DNA of 64,000 nucleotides, taken from positions 29,379,501 through 29,443,500 of the forward strand of contig NC_091661.1 in NCBI RefSeq assembly GCF_042453785.1. The letters are read 5' to 3'. Shown one piece after another: positions 11,231 to 23,270 of this stretch. This stretch comes from Malus domestica. Lineage: Eukaryota > Streptophyta > Magnoliopsida > Rosales > Rosaceae. Each line of letters starts with the position of its first letter. Within the stretch, counting starts at the first letter, position 1. A program made the translations under genes and the position numbers. The notes under the pieces are model-generated. The model was not told the origin of the DNA and did not search any database. It worked only from the letters and a program-made list of their open reading frames with translations.

Positions 11231-13106
11231 AAGAGAATACAACGAGAATCTCTTTTCTTTCGGACCACCACTTTTTCATACCCTACTTTTTAACACTTTA
11301 ATTTGATCGACATTTTCTATCGACATTTTATGTCGAGAAATAGAAAAGACAATCTTCTGTCTGCCTGAAAAAGTTCCATGTCATCGATTTTCACTGTTTT
11401 GAGTGAAGTTTGCGCTAATTAAAATGCTGGATTAGGATGCAAGTAGGTCCTTAATTAATAGTGCATTTTGGTCATGTAGCGCACCATAGGAACATCGCAT
11501 GTGTGATCACTGATCACCGAAACTAGTGTTCCTGATAAAATATGAGTTATATGGACAATATAGCTGGTTTAGCCAACTCTCATCATTCGTTTAATATGTA
11601 TATATATGGGAAATTTTAATGAGACTTTATAAAAAATAAGACCTTCATAAACTCTTATCTCATATTTTAGCACAATGTTTTATGATGTTGGTATGAAAAT
11701 TGACGTTAAACTGTGAGATGATAAATAATTCATACGATGAATCCCACTTTTGAGAGAATCTTCTTAGCATTTTTCATATATATACATGTGCACACACAAA
11801 TATATATAAAGTTGGGCAAGAGGTTAAAACCGTGCGCTCAACCCTAGATGTTTATTGGTTTGGTTTAATTATATCACAACCAGAAAGGATGCAGCTCCAG
11901 GCTCAGAGACAGATCAAGTCAGAGATGGAAGAGGAGTTTCATTGTTTAGAGGAAAGGAAAGCATCATTAATATTCTGCGTGGATACATACGGAGGTAACG
12001 CAGTAAGCTTTCTGTAACTAGAAAATGATTCTCTCTATACGTACATGCATATATATATATGTATGTATGTATGTATATAGTATATCGATGGCCTGTGAGT
12101 AATACATGAAACTGATCGTATCTTTTGTCCGAGAATTAAAAGATCATCGGAGAGAGCCTGGACTCTGCTCCGGAAGGAATATTATTGCTATATATTTCTT
12201 GGGTTGTATCACATGCATTCTTATCTTTTAGTTAATATTAATTATATATCTTTCTCCTATAGCAGAGGCTAGTGGTTACTTCGTTATCTTTCAAGCTAAT
12301 TTGTGAGAGTTCCACATAATAAGATCCATACTTCATTCCCAAACTTTTATCCTTACTTGTCCACCAGCAGATTTCTGCAGGTTCGGCATGTAAATGGCCA
12401 TTTCTTATTGATGACCTCTCTCGTTTTAAATAAATACAAAAGTTCATATTAACCTCTTCTTTTTTCAATTTAATTTTTTTATACATTCTCTCTTTCTCTC
12501 TTTCATTTGAAATGTAAAAGTTTGAATCTTTTTTTATACATTCTCCCACATATTTTTCTCTTGAAAATGAGAACTAAAAACTAAATCCAGAACAGACCCT
12601 TATTTTTGTATGTCAGTTCCAGCCAAGCATGCCACGGATGTCAGTTACTTTATACTGTTAGGCATGGAAATCTATTGATTTGATTAGTCCCCTCTAACAT
12701 ACTATAGACTGCTTTTATATCCGCCTCTAATAAAATCTATCTTTGGAGCCATTTTCTAGTAGTGGCAACACAATCGATCCATACGGCTAGAATTGCTGGG
12801 TTTTGTTCCGGTTGTAGTGTACAACTTAATCTATGCATTCTAACCTGGTGGCAATACAACTGATATTTTTACTTTTTTTGTGTGTGTTTTTGCGCTGGTG
12901 TATATATACATTTTAGACAGATACGATGTTTTGATTCCAAGAATTATAGAAATAATATATCTGTAAGAATCTTTTCCACAGGGGAGAGAAGGACAGGACC
13001 ACGCTGATTGTCAGTTCAAAGGTCCGCCAGAAATAGAGCGTTTACACTGCCACAAATTGCAGCAGCATATAATATGAATCGTGCTATACGCACATTTATA
13101 TTTTGG
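11231..13106. other. Intergenic, with weak coding-like scraps
   Basis: Mostly AT-rich. A short open stretch at 11889-12007 and a second at 12983-13076 after a plausible acceptor (TTTTCCACAG) have balanced composition. They do not join into a recognisable protein. No gene is called. Confidence 0.4.
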
Positions 13107-13536
13107 TTAATTTCAATTTACTATCTTGAAATTTCATGGTTTTCAACATTTGCTACATGAAGTTTTTTTCATTCCAGAGTTATACTTCAAGTCTTAATTT
13201 TGGGACAGTTTCATATATTCGTTAAGCTTTCCGTTAAAAGTTCTGTTAAATGATGAAGTGGCGCACACGTGAACAATAACTAAGCGTCACGTATCAATAT
13301 GAGTCCTACGTGAATTTAAAAAATACAAAAACACAAAAAATAAAAAAATGGGCGTCTTCTTCAACCCCAGACGCACTTCCGATACCCAACCCCCAGAAAC
13401 TCCCACCCACCCCAAAACTTAACGGATGTTTGAAATTGTCCCAAAATTAAGACTTGAGGTATGACTCTGGGATGAAAAAAATTTCATGTACCAAATGTTG
13501 AAAACCATAAAACTTCATAATAATAAACTGAGATTA
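13107..13536. mobile_element. Foldback element, ~430 bp, arms of ~115 bp
   Basis: Left arm 13107-13225 and right arm about 13420-13536 are inverted copies. Shared blocks include ATGGTTTTCAACATTTG, TCTTAATTTTGGGACA and TTCAT(T/C)CCAGAGT. The middle holds unrelated sequence. The ends resemble TTAATTTCA. No transposase. Superfamily is unclear. Confidence 0.75.
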
Positions 13537-15051
13537 ATCTTTTATTTTTTTATTTTTACACGTTTGTGTTAATTTATTTTTTAATTTTTTTCAATCATTT
13601 GATCTTAAATTCGTAAATTAAGAATAATGTATGAAAAGTAAAAAGAGTTATAATATCTCTTCTTGTACCTCCGCCAGTGTAAATAATAAGTTTTATGTTA
13701 AAGTCTGCTACCAAATACCTACCTAGCTACATCCGTAAGACCAGTGCTATATAGTACATGTATGCGCAAGGGATAATAACTTCTCTTCTCCTCCTTTATA
13801 TTGCTGATGTTGATCTGAAAACCAAACCCAACTTTCAATCGCAATTCCGGGTACCAAGTGTCTCTATAATATTTATCTAATTACTAATATGGTATGCGCA
13901 TGTTTACTTGCTAAGAATTAGAAATGGAATCATTTTGAGATGACAACAATTTTACCTTTTAACTTTTCTACATGTTTACTAACACATATGAAATTAAAAT
14001 GTGCGAGTATACTCTAAAAATCCATAATCAAATATCTAAAAATTATGATCCCCTTCCTTACTTCATCTATTTCTACATCTCTAATTCCTTCCTTTTCCCA
14101 TTTCCATTAAGTAAGCATGTCCATGCCCTCACCTCTTAACTTTCTCATGTGTTATAAACATGGAACCAGAAAACTGTTAGTTTCCTATTAAAATCCTTGA
14201 TCATACCTAAAAACAAAGCAAAAAAACAGATGAACTAGGGGACTAGTTGATTCTACTCCCCTTCCTTCTCTTATTTTTAAGGTCTCCCTTGGATAAAGTT
14301 AGGTTTCCACAATTAAAACCAATTGGCTAAATAGAGAGTCGCTTAATTTTCTTATAAGCTAGCCCATGCAAAGTCTATTATCTCATTAATGTGAGATTAA
14401 TTCTCAACATCTCTTTCTTTATTTCTCCTAATTAAACCCTATCCTTAATGAATCCAATCAAGAAAAATAGTAATTGAGAATTGTTTATGTAATTTTGGTA
14501 ATGCATAGTGTCTTTATATGATCATATGATATGCCCTAAATCTTGGGCACAAATTTTGCTTCTTGTCTAGCAACTTTGACTTATAACCAAAACCTAAACG
14601 TTCATGTGCTAATCACAAATCCAAAGAGGAAAGTAGCACATTCAGGAGCATTTCATGCCATCAATCAACATGTACACTACTCAAAGAAACAGCAAACTAG
14701 TATATGCAACGCAACTAGTTAGTTGTGATCATATGATAGTAGTAGAAAAATCCATCACGTAATAACCATTAATTTCCCAGAGCTAGTAATTATACAAGCT
14801 TTAACACAATACTAATCAGCTGCAAGAACGAAAGAAAGCAGTACATGTGATGAAGCAGCTAAACTAAAATAATTCCAACAAAAACACACAAAAATAACTA
14901 ATTAATTAATATATTGCGATTCGTGAATCATACCCTTAATCACTGATGATATCCGTTACAATGCAAGCATTGATTTCACTTATTCTTTCCTGAGTCCGAA
15001 TGGTGATACAAATAGTGAGCCCAGATACTGAAAATCTGATTAAATTATTAA
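13537..15051. other. Intergenic downstream of the ERF gene
   Basis: AT-rich with no recognised gene. It should contain the 3' UTR of the minus-strand ERF gene. Nothing else is evident. Confidence 0.5.
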
Positions 15052-15759
15052 TTAATAGTTCCAAAGATTTTCTCCGTCGGAATTTTCAGGCGAATTGTCG
15101 GAAGAGATCCTGGGCGGACTCACCAGCATTCCCTCCGCCATGTCCACCAGCAAATTCGGCATATTCAAAAGCGCCTCCTCATCCATAAACTCCTCCTCCT
15201 GCTGGCCCACCACCCCACCAACACCCTCATTATCAACACTACCCGGCTCCGATCTCCCTCCGCTCTCCCTCTCCCGGGGAACTAACTTATTTGCCCTCGA
15301 CTGTGCTGCCCTAGCGGCCGCAGATCGTATGTCACTCGCGGCGGAGGAAGCCGGTATCGGGTACGTAAGAATCGAGTTGGGGAAGTTCAAGGGAGTATCA
15401 GGCCCTTTCAGAGCGATCGCCGCCACGTCGTACGCAGCCGCCGCCATCTCTGGCTTAGGGTAAGTGCCAAGCCATATCCTTGTAGTCTTACGTGGCTCCC
15501 GAATCTCGGACACCCATTTCCCGTTCCGACACCGGATTCCCCGGTAGACTGGATGCCCTTTCGGCGAGCCTGATGTCGAGCCTCCCGACTGGGACGGAAC
15601 GCCCAGTCTCAGGGATGAGGAGGAGGAGGAATCGTCAGGTAGAGTTGATGTGGGAGGGTTAGGAAGAGTCGGAGGAATTTGTATAAAGGGATTGGGATTG
15701 GAGGTTGTAGTTGGTTGGTCAACTGGGGTTTTGGGCACGTTGCTATACGGATCGGCCAT
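15052..15759 (-). CDS. DREB-type AP2/ERF transcription factor (group III, ERF025/026/027-like)
   Basis: Intronless, 235 residues. A Pro/Ser/Thr-rich N-terminus leads to one AP2 domain at about 71-128 ([43 protein letters not shown]). The spelling GIRCRNGKW is typical of the DREB A-4 clade that includes ERF025-027. The protein lacks both CBF signatures (no PKK...RKKF and no DSAWR), so it is not a CBF. The C-terminus has the acidic module [14 protein letters not shown]...MAEGML and ends LWNY, a group III ending. Start is the Met at 15759. Likely role: GCC/DRE-box-binding regulator in the nucleus. The exact target set cannot be inferred. Same strand as the CBF gene 11 kb away, with which it shares the C-terminal module. 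Confidence 0.9.
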   Translation of the reverse strand: MADPYSNVPKTPVDQPTTTSNPNPFIQIPPTLPNPPTSTLPDDSSSSSSLRLGVPSQSGGSTSGSPKGHPVYRGIRCRNGKWVSEIREPRKTTRIWLGTYPKPEMAAAAYDVAAIALKGPDTPLNFPNSILTYPIPASSAASDIRSAAARAAQSRANKLVPRERESGGRSEPGSVDNEGVGGVVGQQEEEFMDEEALLNMPNLLVDMAEGMLVSPPRISSDNSPENSDGENLWNY

Positions 15760-15882
15760 AAGTATAATCTACATACAATTTTTCTTTGCATGTATGTATT
15801 TATATATATGTGAATTCATGGCCAAATGCATGTCACGATATAAATATTAATGAATTGTAACGGATATGTGAGATGATCATCC

Positions 15883-15890
15883 TATTTATA
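15883..15890 (-). promoter_or_regulatory. Probable TATA box of the ERF gene
   Basis: TATAAATA on the minus strand, about 125 bp upstream of the start codon. That predicts a leader of about 95 nt. Confidence 0.5.
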
Positions 15891-16038
15891 TGTGAAAAAT
15901 GGGAGTTTGTTTGTTTTTGTATGAAGCGTGGGAAAATCGCGGAGCTTTTGCTGGCTTTTTAAATCATTTTGTGTGACTAAATAGGACTAATCATGATTAA
16001 GAATTAATACTTTATGAGTGAGAGATGGTGTTGAAATT

Positions 16039-16208
16039 GAGAGATTTTTCAGTGTGATCGGCACACAAGGTAGTACACCATGTGTCATTATGCGTATGGT
16101 GGGATATGTGTGTTAAAAAGTTAATAACTTAAAAAATAAAATTTCCTACCACTTGCACAAAAACACATAATGTACCATTCATATTCCTGTTGTAATAAAA
16201 AATTACAG
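16039..16208. mobile_element. MITE-like repeat, family F, copy 1
   Basis: It shares long blocks (GAGAGATTTTTC, GTGTGTTAAAAAGTTAATAA, AAAACACATA) in the same order with 43709-43888. In the second copy the two ends form an inverted repeat. About 280 bp upstream of the ERF start, so it may sit in that promoter. Confidence 0.65.
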
Positions 16209-18612
16209 AGGAAACATGTATTAAGCCCTCAAGCAGTCTCCTATAGCAGCTAGAGATTAGCTGTTGTGGACCTGGTCATTTAATCAAGATCTTCCCCTTG
16301 AAATTTAATTAGTATTATACTTATAATGTAAGACGTGTTGTGAGATATGGGGGGTGATATTCATAATTTAATTGCATCATGCTGACCACTTTCTCAGCAT
16401 CTACACCGCACTCTTTGTTTTGCTTGACTGTACGGATGCCATCTGCACCATTAACAATTGTCTAGTTTTCTTTTTAACATAAAAAAGAGAATAGAGTGTC
16501 CAAGGTGAATTTTCTTTGACATAATAAAGTGCTATTTTAAATTACATTATTGCTAGTAATTCATATTCCTTCTTTTAGTGCAAATGATCTTGTTTGTTCA
16601 TAAAAAAGAAAAAATAAATAAAGTGGATTTTTTTTTTCTTTTGACATAATAAAAGGTGAACATATTTTAGTGGGATACTATCTACTTTTCTGTTGTGGGA
16701 ATATTTTTGTTCACTACCCTTAAGTGATTGTGATACTTATTATTAGAACTAAATTCATGCACCACCGTAATAGGCGAAGATGCACAAATTCGATAACCTA
16801 TTAATGAACAACTAACGGTAAACAACCAAGGACCAGGGGTGTCAGCCAAAGACTCTCTGACAGTCAATTTAGTAAGCAAATATATGAGACTCAAGCAGTA
16901 GCCAAGAGAATAAGTGTGTGACAATTGCGTTTCCAGAAATGAACTCTAGAATGGTGTATCTATACCAGTTGAGATAGGGACCTTTTAGGCCATGGAATCC
17001 GTATTATACCGTGAGTATCGCAAAGGATATCTAGGAGTAGTTATTGCATTCTCTTAGAGTATGATTACTTGCAGTGTACAAATTTTAAGGATTCCAAGAA
17101 TATAGGAAACCTAGCTGATTTCTTATTAGATCAGTTTTCTGTGTCTTGCAAAACAAACATGATCAATCTCAGGGAAGTTGTTGGAATTTGCATACTGTTT
17201 CGCAAGACACCTAAATCTGATCCAGTAAGGAATCAGTTAGGTTTCCTTTATTCTGGGAATCCTTACGATCGAATAATTGGCGTGCAGCACAAATAATCAT
17301 ACTTCCAAAATGATGCAATATCTACTTTTAGATATCTTATGGGATTTTCCCGGTTTAATGCAGGTTTCATATCAAAAAATATCTTTATCTTGACTGGTAT
17401 AAATACACTATTTTAGGGTTGTTTGTGCTTTTACAGGTTATCGAGTTTGTGCATCTCCACCCTTCATGAAAGTGCGCAAAATTGGTTCCAACACTCACCA
17501 CCTTGTTTATTGTCATTACATAAGTTTAAATTTCTAGATCTGTGTAGTGGATAGACACAAATTTTAAAATTTAAACTCATCCAACAGTGATAAATATGAT
17601 CATGAACATTAACCCCAATTGAAGGTGGTGGGCAAAAATGCACCATCATCTGGTACCTTTTTCTACTTACCATCTCCATTCATTGATTGCTACGTAGAAG
17701 CCACTATCACTTAAAAATTAAGTATTTAATTTTTAAAAATGATTATTTCATTCACCAAAATCCTAAAAACAAAAATTAAATGTCAAAGCTTGACCACCGT
17801 CCAACTCTTCTTTTTTTTCTAATGCATGTTCATGTGCTTTCAAGTTTCAACTACCAAATTGAAAAAAAAAAAAAAACCAGAAAAACTCGACCCACCAGAT
17901 TAGTTTTGGACCCACATTAACGAAAACAAACCATGATACGAAAAAGCTAAAATTCGTCAAAAAAAAAAAAAAATTGTGGCCAATTCCGTTGAGCAGTTGT
18001 CAACCCATCCACTCATCTCTCTATCACTCTCCCCCCATCCTCCTGTTTCTTTTTCTTTTTTTGTTCTGAAGGGGAAAACCTAGGCAACGGGTGGATGACT
18101 TCACCACCACCCAAACTTGTAGCATTTTATACATCCATGAGCAGTAACAAAATTCATAAGTGAAAGACTCAAAATCTCAGATGTTTTTTAAAGTGGAATA
18201 CGAGTAATCTGTTCCAGAAAAGAAAACTCCATTGATGTCTTTAACTTAGCTAGTCGCTTGCTGCCTAGAGGGAGGAAGTCGAAGAGTGAGCGAGTGAGTG
18301 AGAGAGAGAGAGACATTGACGGGTGAGTGGCCTGGCCTTATTAATCTGTTTTCTTTTCAATTCTCAAATGCATTAAAGTTAAAAGTTCAAGAATAGAATT
18401 TATGATTTTAAAGCATTAACTTTGTAGTTTAATCTGATAGTGGAAATGGTGAGTGGGAAAGACAAGTAGAAAATGCAAGAAGAAAAGGTACCTGGCATCC
18501 CTCTATATTTTACTCGATTTTCTTTTGATGCTGCTTGTTAGACTAAATCTAGTGTTTCAAATGAAAGAGTCAGGTCTTGTATGTATGATCGTAACTAAGC
18601 AATGTTTAAAAC
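16209..18612. other. Intergenic, no gene recognised
   Basis: Non-coding. A stretch near 18260-18320 (GAGTGAGCGAGTGAGTGAG then GACGGGTGAGT) looks like a plant 5' leader with a donor site. No downstream coding exon follows before the hAT element, so no gene is called. Confidence 0.45.
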
Positions 18613-19719
18613 TAGGGATGGACAATGGTTATGGCGGACGGATAACCGCAATTATTTACCCATAACTGTTTATATTCATACCCACATAACCGTTTACCCG
18701 TTGGGTAATTGCATAAACGGTTATACCCATACCCATAACCATTTATAAACGGTTAACCATATCTATAACAGTGTACCCATTTAACCATAACCGTTTACTC
18801 ATTTAACCATAACCATTTACCCATTTAACCATAACCATTTACCCGTTTACCAGTTTTTGAACCTGTTTATCATTTTTTTTATCTATTTATCCTTTTTTTC
18901 ACCCGTCTACATGTTTTTTTTAATAACTTGAAAATTACAAAAGAAAAATTTGTCATAATTTTCATTTTATGACAATTAAACACTGTTATAGGTACATTTT
19001 AGCATGCATTTCCCTATTGTAATCATTTAAGTCCTCATACAATTCCAATAATTGAAATAATAGTTTACGAACAATATTTTTTTACTACACCCAAGAAAAT
19101 CTTTAATTATAATCTATATGATTACAAAGTAAAACTTATAAAAACAAAATGTAGTCATTATCTTGAATACTAGATGATTCTAAGCTGCAAAATAAGGTCA
19201 ATTAACTTTGTTAGTTGTAACTTTATGGTAAAGTTAAAAGAACTAAATGCTTCTTTCTTAACTTGAACACAACCAGGTTCCAAAGGTACAGAATATCAAT
19301 TGGTTCACAATCTTCCACATTTTTCAAATATTCCACAAGCACTTTTTTCCATCGATATTTTCTCCTCCAAATAATCAAAACCAATAAAAATTCATCTCAG
19401 GTTCTCAATTCCAACTTCATGGTAGCAAAAAATTGACGTTAATTCTAATTTGACTTTTCAATTACGGTTTTTAATTTTACATATATTAAATTAAATGGGT
19501 AAATAAATACATGTTATAACCGCGGGTAATACCCATAACCGATGGATATCATTTATAACCATGGGTAATATCCATAACCGCCTATTTAAATTTCACGGAT
19601 AAATGGTTATACCCATAACTGTTTGTTTGTCAAAACGGTTACCCATAACCGTAACCGTGAATTTTAAATGGGTGGATAACCGCAGTTACCCAAACCCATG
19701 AGTATTTTGCCCATCCCTA
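18613..19719. mobile_element. Non-autonomous hAT-type element, 1,107 bp
   Basis: Perfect 8-bp target duplication TTTAAAAC at 18605-18612 and 19720-19727. The left end TAGGGATGGACAA and right end TTGCCCATCCCTA are inverted repeats. Both subterminal regions contain arrays of CATAACCGTTTACCC-type motifs, in opposite orientations, of the kind that bind hAT transposases. The internal ~550 bp is AT-rich and non-coding. Confidence 0.92.
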
Positions 19720-19727
19720 TTTAAAAC

Positions 19728-20346
19728 TTATTGTATAAGAGGTAATTCAATTGAGCTAAAAAAATTCATTATCACCATTTACTAAGGTCAAATTAAACAC
19801 ATTTAACATACCCAACCTCAAATAAGTGCATGGTAGCAAATCACAAATTAAGACGGGATAATGAAAGTGATGGCATGTTATGTCTAAATGGCCTACGATT
19901 ATCCTTCACATGGCTAATTTAGTAGCCAAGTCATTATCCACAGTGTGTCAAGAATTCGACATAGTGTATCAGTTGTATTATGACATTTAATATGATAGAC
20001 CGTGTTTTTTGCACACTAAATAAATCTCGTCTCACCTGTTAATTTACCAACTCCTAAATTATCTTTGTCATCACCTTTCAGTTTTATGTAAGAAAAGAAA
20101 AGAAACAACAAATGAAAAGAAGAAAAAGCTATTAGGTTGTGAAACCAATATCTTAAGATATATCTCTAAATCCACAAAACACCAAATCCCATTTTTCATG
20201 GGCACAAGAGACCCACATTTACACTATCAACAATTAAAAAAAGAAAAAAACTACATACCTCTTCCCTCTCCGACCGTTAAAAGTTAGTTTCCTTATCTAA
20301 AAGTTAGTTTCTCCGTCTAACACAGGTCTCTTCTCTCATCTCGTCC
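19728..20346. other. Upstream region of the TraB gene
   Basis: Contains a partial copy (about 19930-20025) of the family D hairpin MITE, recognised by TTATGACA...ATAGACCGTGTT. A direct repeat AAAGTTAGTTTC(C/T) near 20279-20311 lies just before the TraB start. No other feature. Confidence 0.5.
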
Positions 20347-22615
20347 ATGGAGACCATTCAATCATCAAGCTTCCCAATTTTCCGCACCAACCCAGTTTTC
20401 CTCACCCCCAAGCCTCTCAGACCCTCAAAGGTTTCCATCAAACCTCCACCGCCGGACTTTGATTTCAGGTCAGAAATTTCGGTGGACTCAAGAGCCACAA
20501 TAGCCAGAACGCACCCTGAACTGCTTGATTTGGCTGAGAATGGGAGCTTGTTCTTGATCGAGAAGAGCCGGTTCGGTCCCGTCCCGGCATGGAGGGCAGA
20601 GTTCGTCGAGCCGGAGGCCATCTGGTTGGTCGGAACCAATCATATTTCTCAAGACTCTGCGGTGGAGGTCGAACGCGTGGTCCGGGCAGTGAAGCCGGAT
20701 AATGTGGTGGTGGAGCTATGTAGAAGCAGGCAAGTGTGACTTGGAATTTAATCTCAAAATGTTACATAGTTACAGTAGCAATCGTTATTTTTTAGGTTAA
20801 TTGTAGCAATGTTCATGAACTATACCCTGAGTCGCATTTAGTGCTTTGGTTTCAATATGAGATTATGTGCTTCGAGTTGTATCGTTCAAGGATTGTTGCT
20901 GCAATTATCCCTTATTTTTCAACTTTATGTACATAGTTTAATCCATTGTTATTTTGTAGAATAATTGTAGTGACGTTCATGAATTATTCCCTGAGTCACA
21001 TTTGAGTCCTTCAATTTGAATATGAGATTATGTGCCCCGAGTCATACAGTTCAGTAAATATTGCTATAATTTTGATTATGTACATTCAATCATCCATATA
21101 TCCATACTCCACATCTTAACTGAAATTGTTGCAGAACCCAATTTCAGAGCTGGGATTATGTATGCTGATGCCTCCATGCATGGTGAGGCAGGAGGCCAAC
21201 AATTAAGGTCTAATATGTTCTCTCTGAGTGGAACTGGGTTTTTCGGGGCCGTAGGTCGAAGCATAAACTTGGGTAAATTGCCAGTTTCTTGTGTATCAAT
21301 TAATAGTTTTATGTGTAGATGAAATTATTGGTTTAGTTTTATGTCATAGGGGGTCAAACTGCTCTAGCGTTACGAGTACTGTTGGCTGTTTTCTCATCAA
21401 AGATTTCATCCGACACCAATCGTCCTTTCGGTGATGAGGTAGTTGACTACAATTAAATTTGATTGATGATTAATGTACTGCTTGAAAATGAAATCAGGTG
21501 TGTGACCATGTCCATGTGACCTTTAATGGACTGCAGTTTCGATCTGCTCGAAAAGCCTCTGAAGAAGTTGGTGCTCAAATTGTGTTGGGGGATCGTCCAA
21601 TTGAAATTACCGTATGCGCAAATCGAAACCCTACTGTAATACAGGACTATATATAGAAGTTTTTCTACTACGCCGTTAACTGCATTTTTTTAATACGGAC
21701 ATGTTGTTGATAGTATCGATATTCTTGACACTACATGCGTATTTACAAAGTTACAATTATTGATAAGTGATTAGTATGGTTTTTAATATGTGATCGATAA
21801 ACTTGACCGCTAGTCAGTTAACTGCATTGTAGAAAGGTTCATGATGTTAATTTTGGTAAATTGTATATAATTTGTTTTTGCAGCTTGAAAGAGCTTGGAA
21901 TTCTCTGACTTGGAACGAGAAACTGAGCATAGTGAGCTCAGTTGTTCGAGGGATAACATCACAGTCTGATATGTCGAAGAAGAATCTCAATGATGAATTA
22001 GACAGGGTAAAGTTTGATTAACAAGATTAGTATTACAACATAAAAATAAACTATACAACTGTTCAATACTTACTAGATCTTAATTAAGTTAATTATTCAA
22101 ACAAAACGTATATTTGATTACAATGTAGGAATCAAGTACAAGTGATGGCACATTTCAGCTTTATAAGCAGCTAAGTTCTTCATATCCTTCACTCCTACAA
22201 CCTCTTATACACGAGCGAGACACTGTAAGTATCTCAATTCAACCCGGATTATGAACATTCTATAATACAATGCAGAATGAAAGTTACCAAGTGACTTTTG
22301 TTTTTGTGTTGTTGCATATTTCAGTACCTTGCATGGTCTTTAAAGAGGAGCAAAGCTGTGAATAAGAGTAAGAGAGTAGTTGGGGTTATTGGAAAGGGAC
22401 ACATGAATGGTGTGATATATGCCTTACTGGCTGACCTGGGAGACCTAAGGTTTAGGGACCTTGTAGGACAGAGGCCTACAGGTACTACTGATGCTTCTTC
22501 TAATGGTTGGATTGTGAAGTTGGTCCAGGACTTGATTAGAGATACTGTCATTGCCGGCCTCCTGTGGGCATTATATGAGCAGTTCATAAAAGGTGGGTTA
22601 GAGAGTCCATTTTGA
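20347..22615 (+). CDS. TraB family protein, probably organelle-targeted or membrane-anchored
   Basis: Seven exons: 20347-20729, 21148-21272, 21350-21438, 21537-21611, 21884-22006, 22129-22224, 22325-22615, giving 393 residues. Intron 1 begins GCAAGT after AG, so it is a GC-AG intron. The acceptor at 21147 is fixed by the family block ELCRSR-AGIMY. The TraB core appears as VGTNHISQDSAVEVERVV (GTxH motif), KPDNVVVELC, and, late, GVIGKGHMNGV (second GxxH motif). The N-terminal 50 residues are rich in Ser/Pro/Lys and short of acids, compatible with a transit peptide. The C-terminus (RDTVIAGLLWALYEQFIK) is a single hydrophobic segment. TraB/TIKI proteins are metalloprotease-like. The plant members' substrate is not known to me. 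Confidence 0.9.
20797..21071 (+). repeat. Diverged tandem duplication in TraB intron 1
   Basis: A ~112-bp block at 20797-20908 recurs at 20960-21071 with a period of 163 bp. Shared strings include AATTGTAG, GTTCATGAA, CCCTGAGTC and ATATGAGATTATGTGC. Several substitutions separate the copies. Confidence 0.75.
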
Positions 22616-23166
22616 TTTGAAATCCCAAATGGCTGAAAAAGAAAAAATTTGATCTTTGTTTTGTATATAGATTTGAAATCTGCTCGAATCCTTTCTATTT
22701 AAGGACTCATTCCTCCTTACACGTAAATCATAACTTCTGTAAACATGTCAAAATGTGATTGATCTGTAAGGAGTAATGAATCATTACATATTAGAATTCA
22801 AGTATCTTCTTATAATTTTTTTTAAGAACTAATAAGGAGAGGGAACTGAAGATTGTTGCTACAAAAGCTTATAATTTATTTTTGTATTATTGCAATTCAT
22901 ATTCACCTCAAACAAATTAAAATAGTAAGATTGATTTATTTACTGCTTAAAGCTGAAGGTGAATATTATGTTGCCTTTTGGAGGTGGCAGGGGAGCTTAA
23001 TACAACAATGAAGGATATAAACAAAAACTGAATTAAAAAACCAAGTAATTTATAGGAAACTTTTACATCTCTAATTAAACATTCCTGTTTCAGGCTTTCC
23101 TACTCTAGGGGTGAAAGAGTGATTCGACTTGGTACATATGGCTTCACTTCTAGGATGACTTCTGGA

Positions 23167-23270
23167 ATTGACGTTATTGCTGACGCACTCTTTAATACAA
23201 GTGGATCTTACATGCAATTAATAAGAAGGCCCATTTCTATTAAAACGTATGTGTCAGCAATAACGTCAAT
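23167..23270. mobile_element. Short MITE-like hairpin
   Basis: A perfect 18-bp inverted repeat ATTGACGTTATTGCTGAC / GTCAGCAATAACGTCAAT bounds a 104-bp segment. No target duplication could be assigned, so it may also be an orphan palindrome. Confidence 0.55.

Noticed and set aside
15095..15463. Plus-strand open frame opposite the ERF gene
   Set aside because: It is a shadow of the GC-rich minus-strand coding sequence, with no family features.
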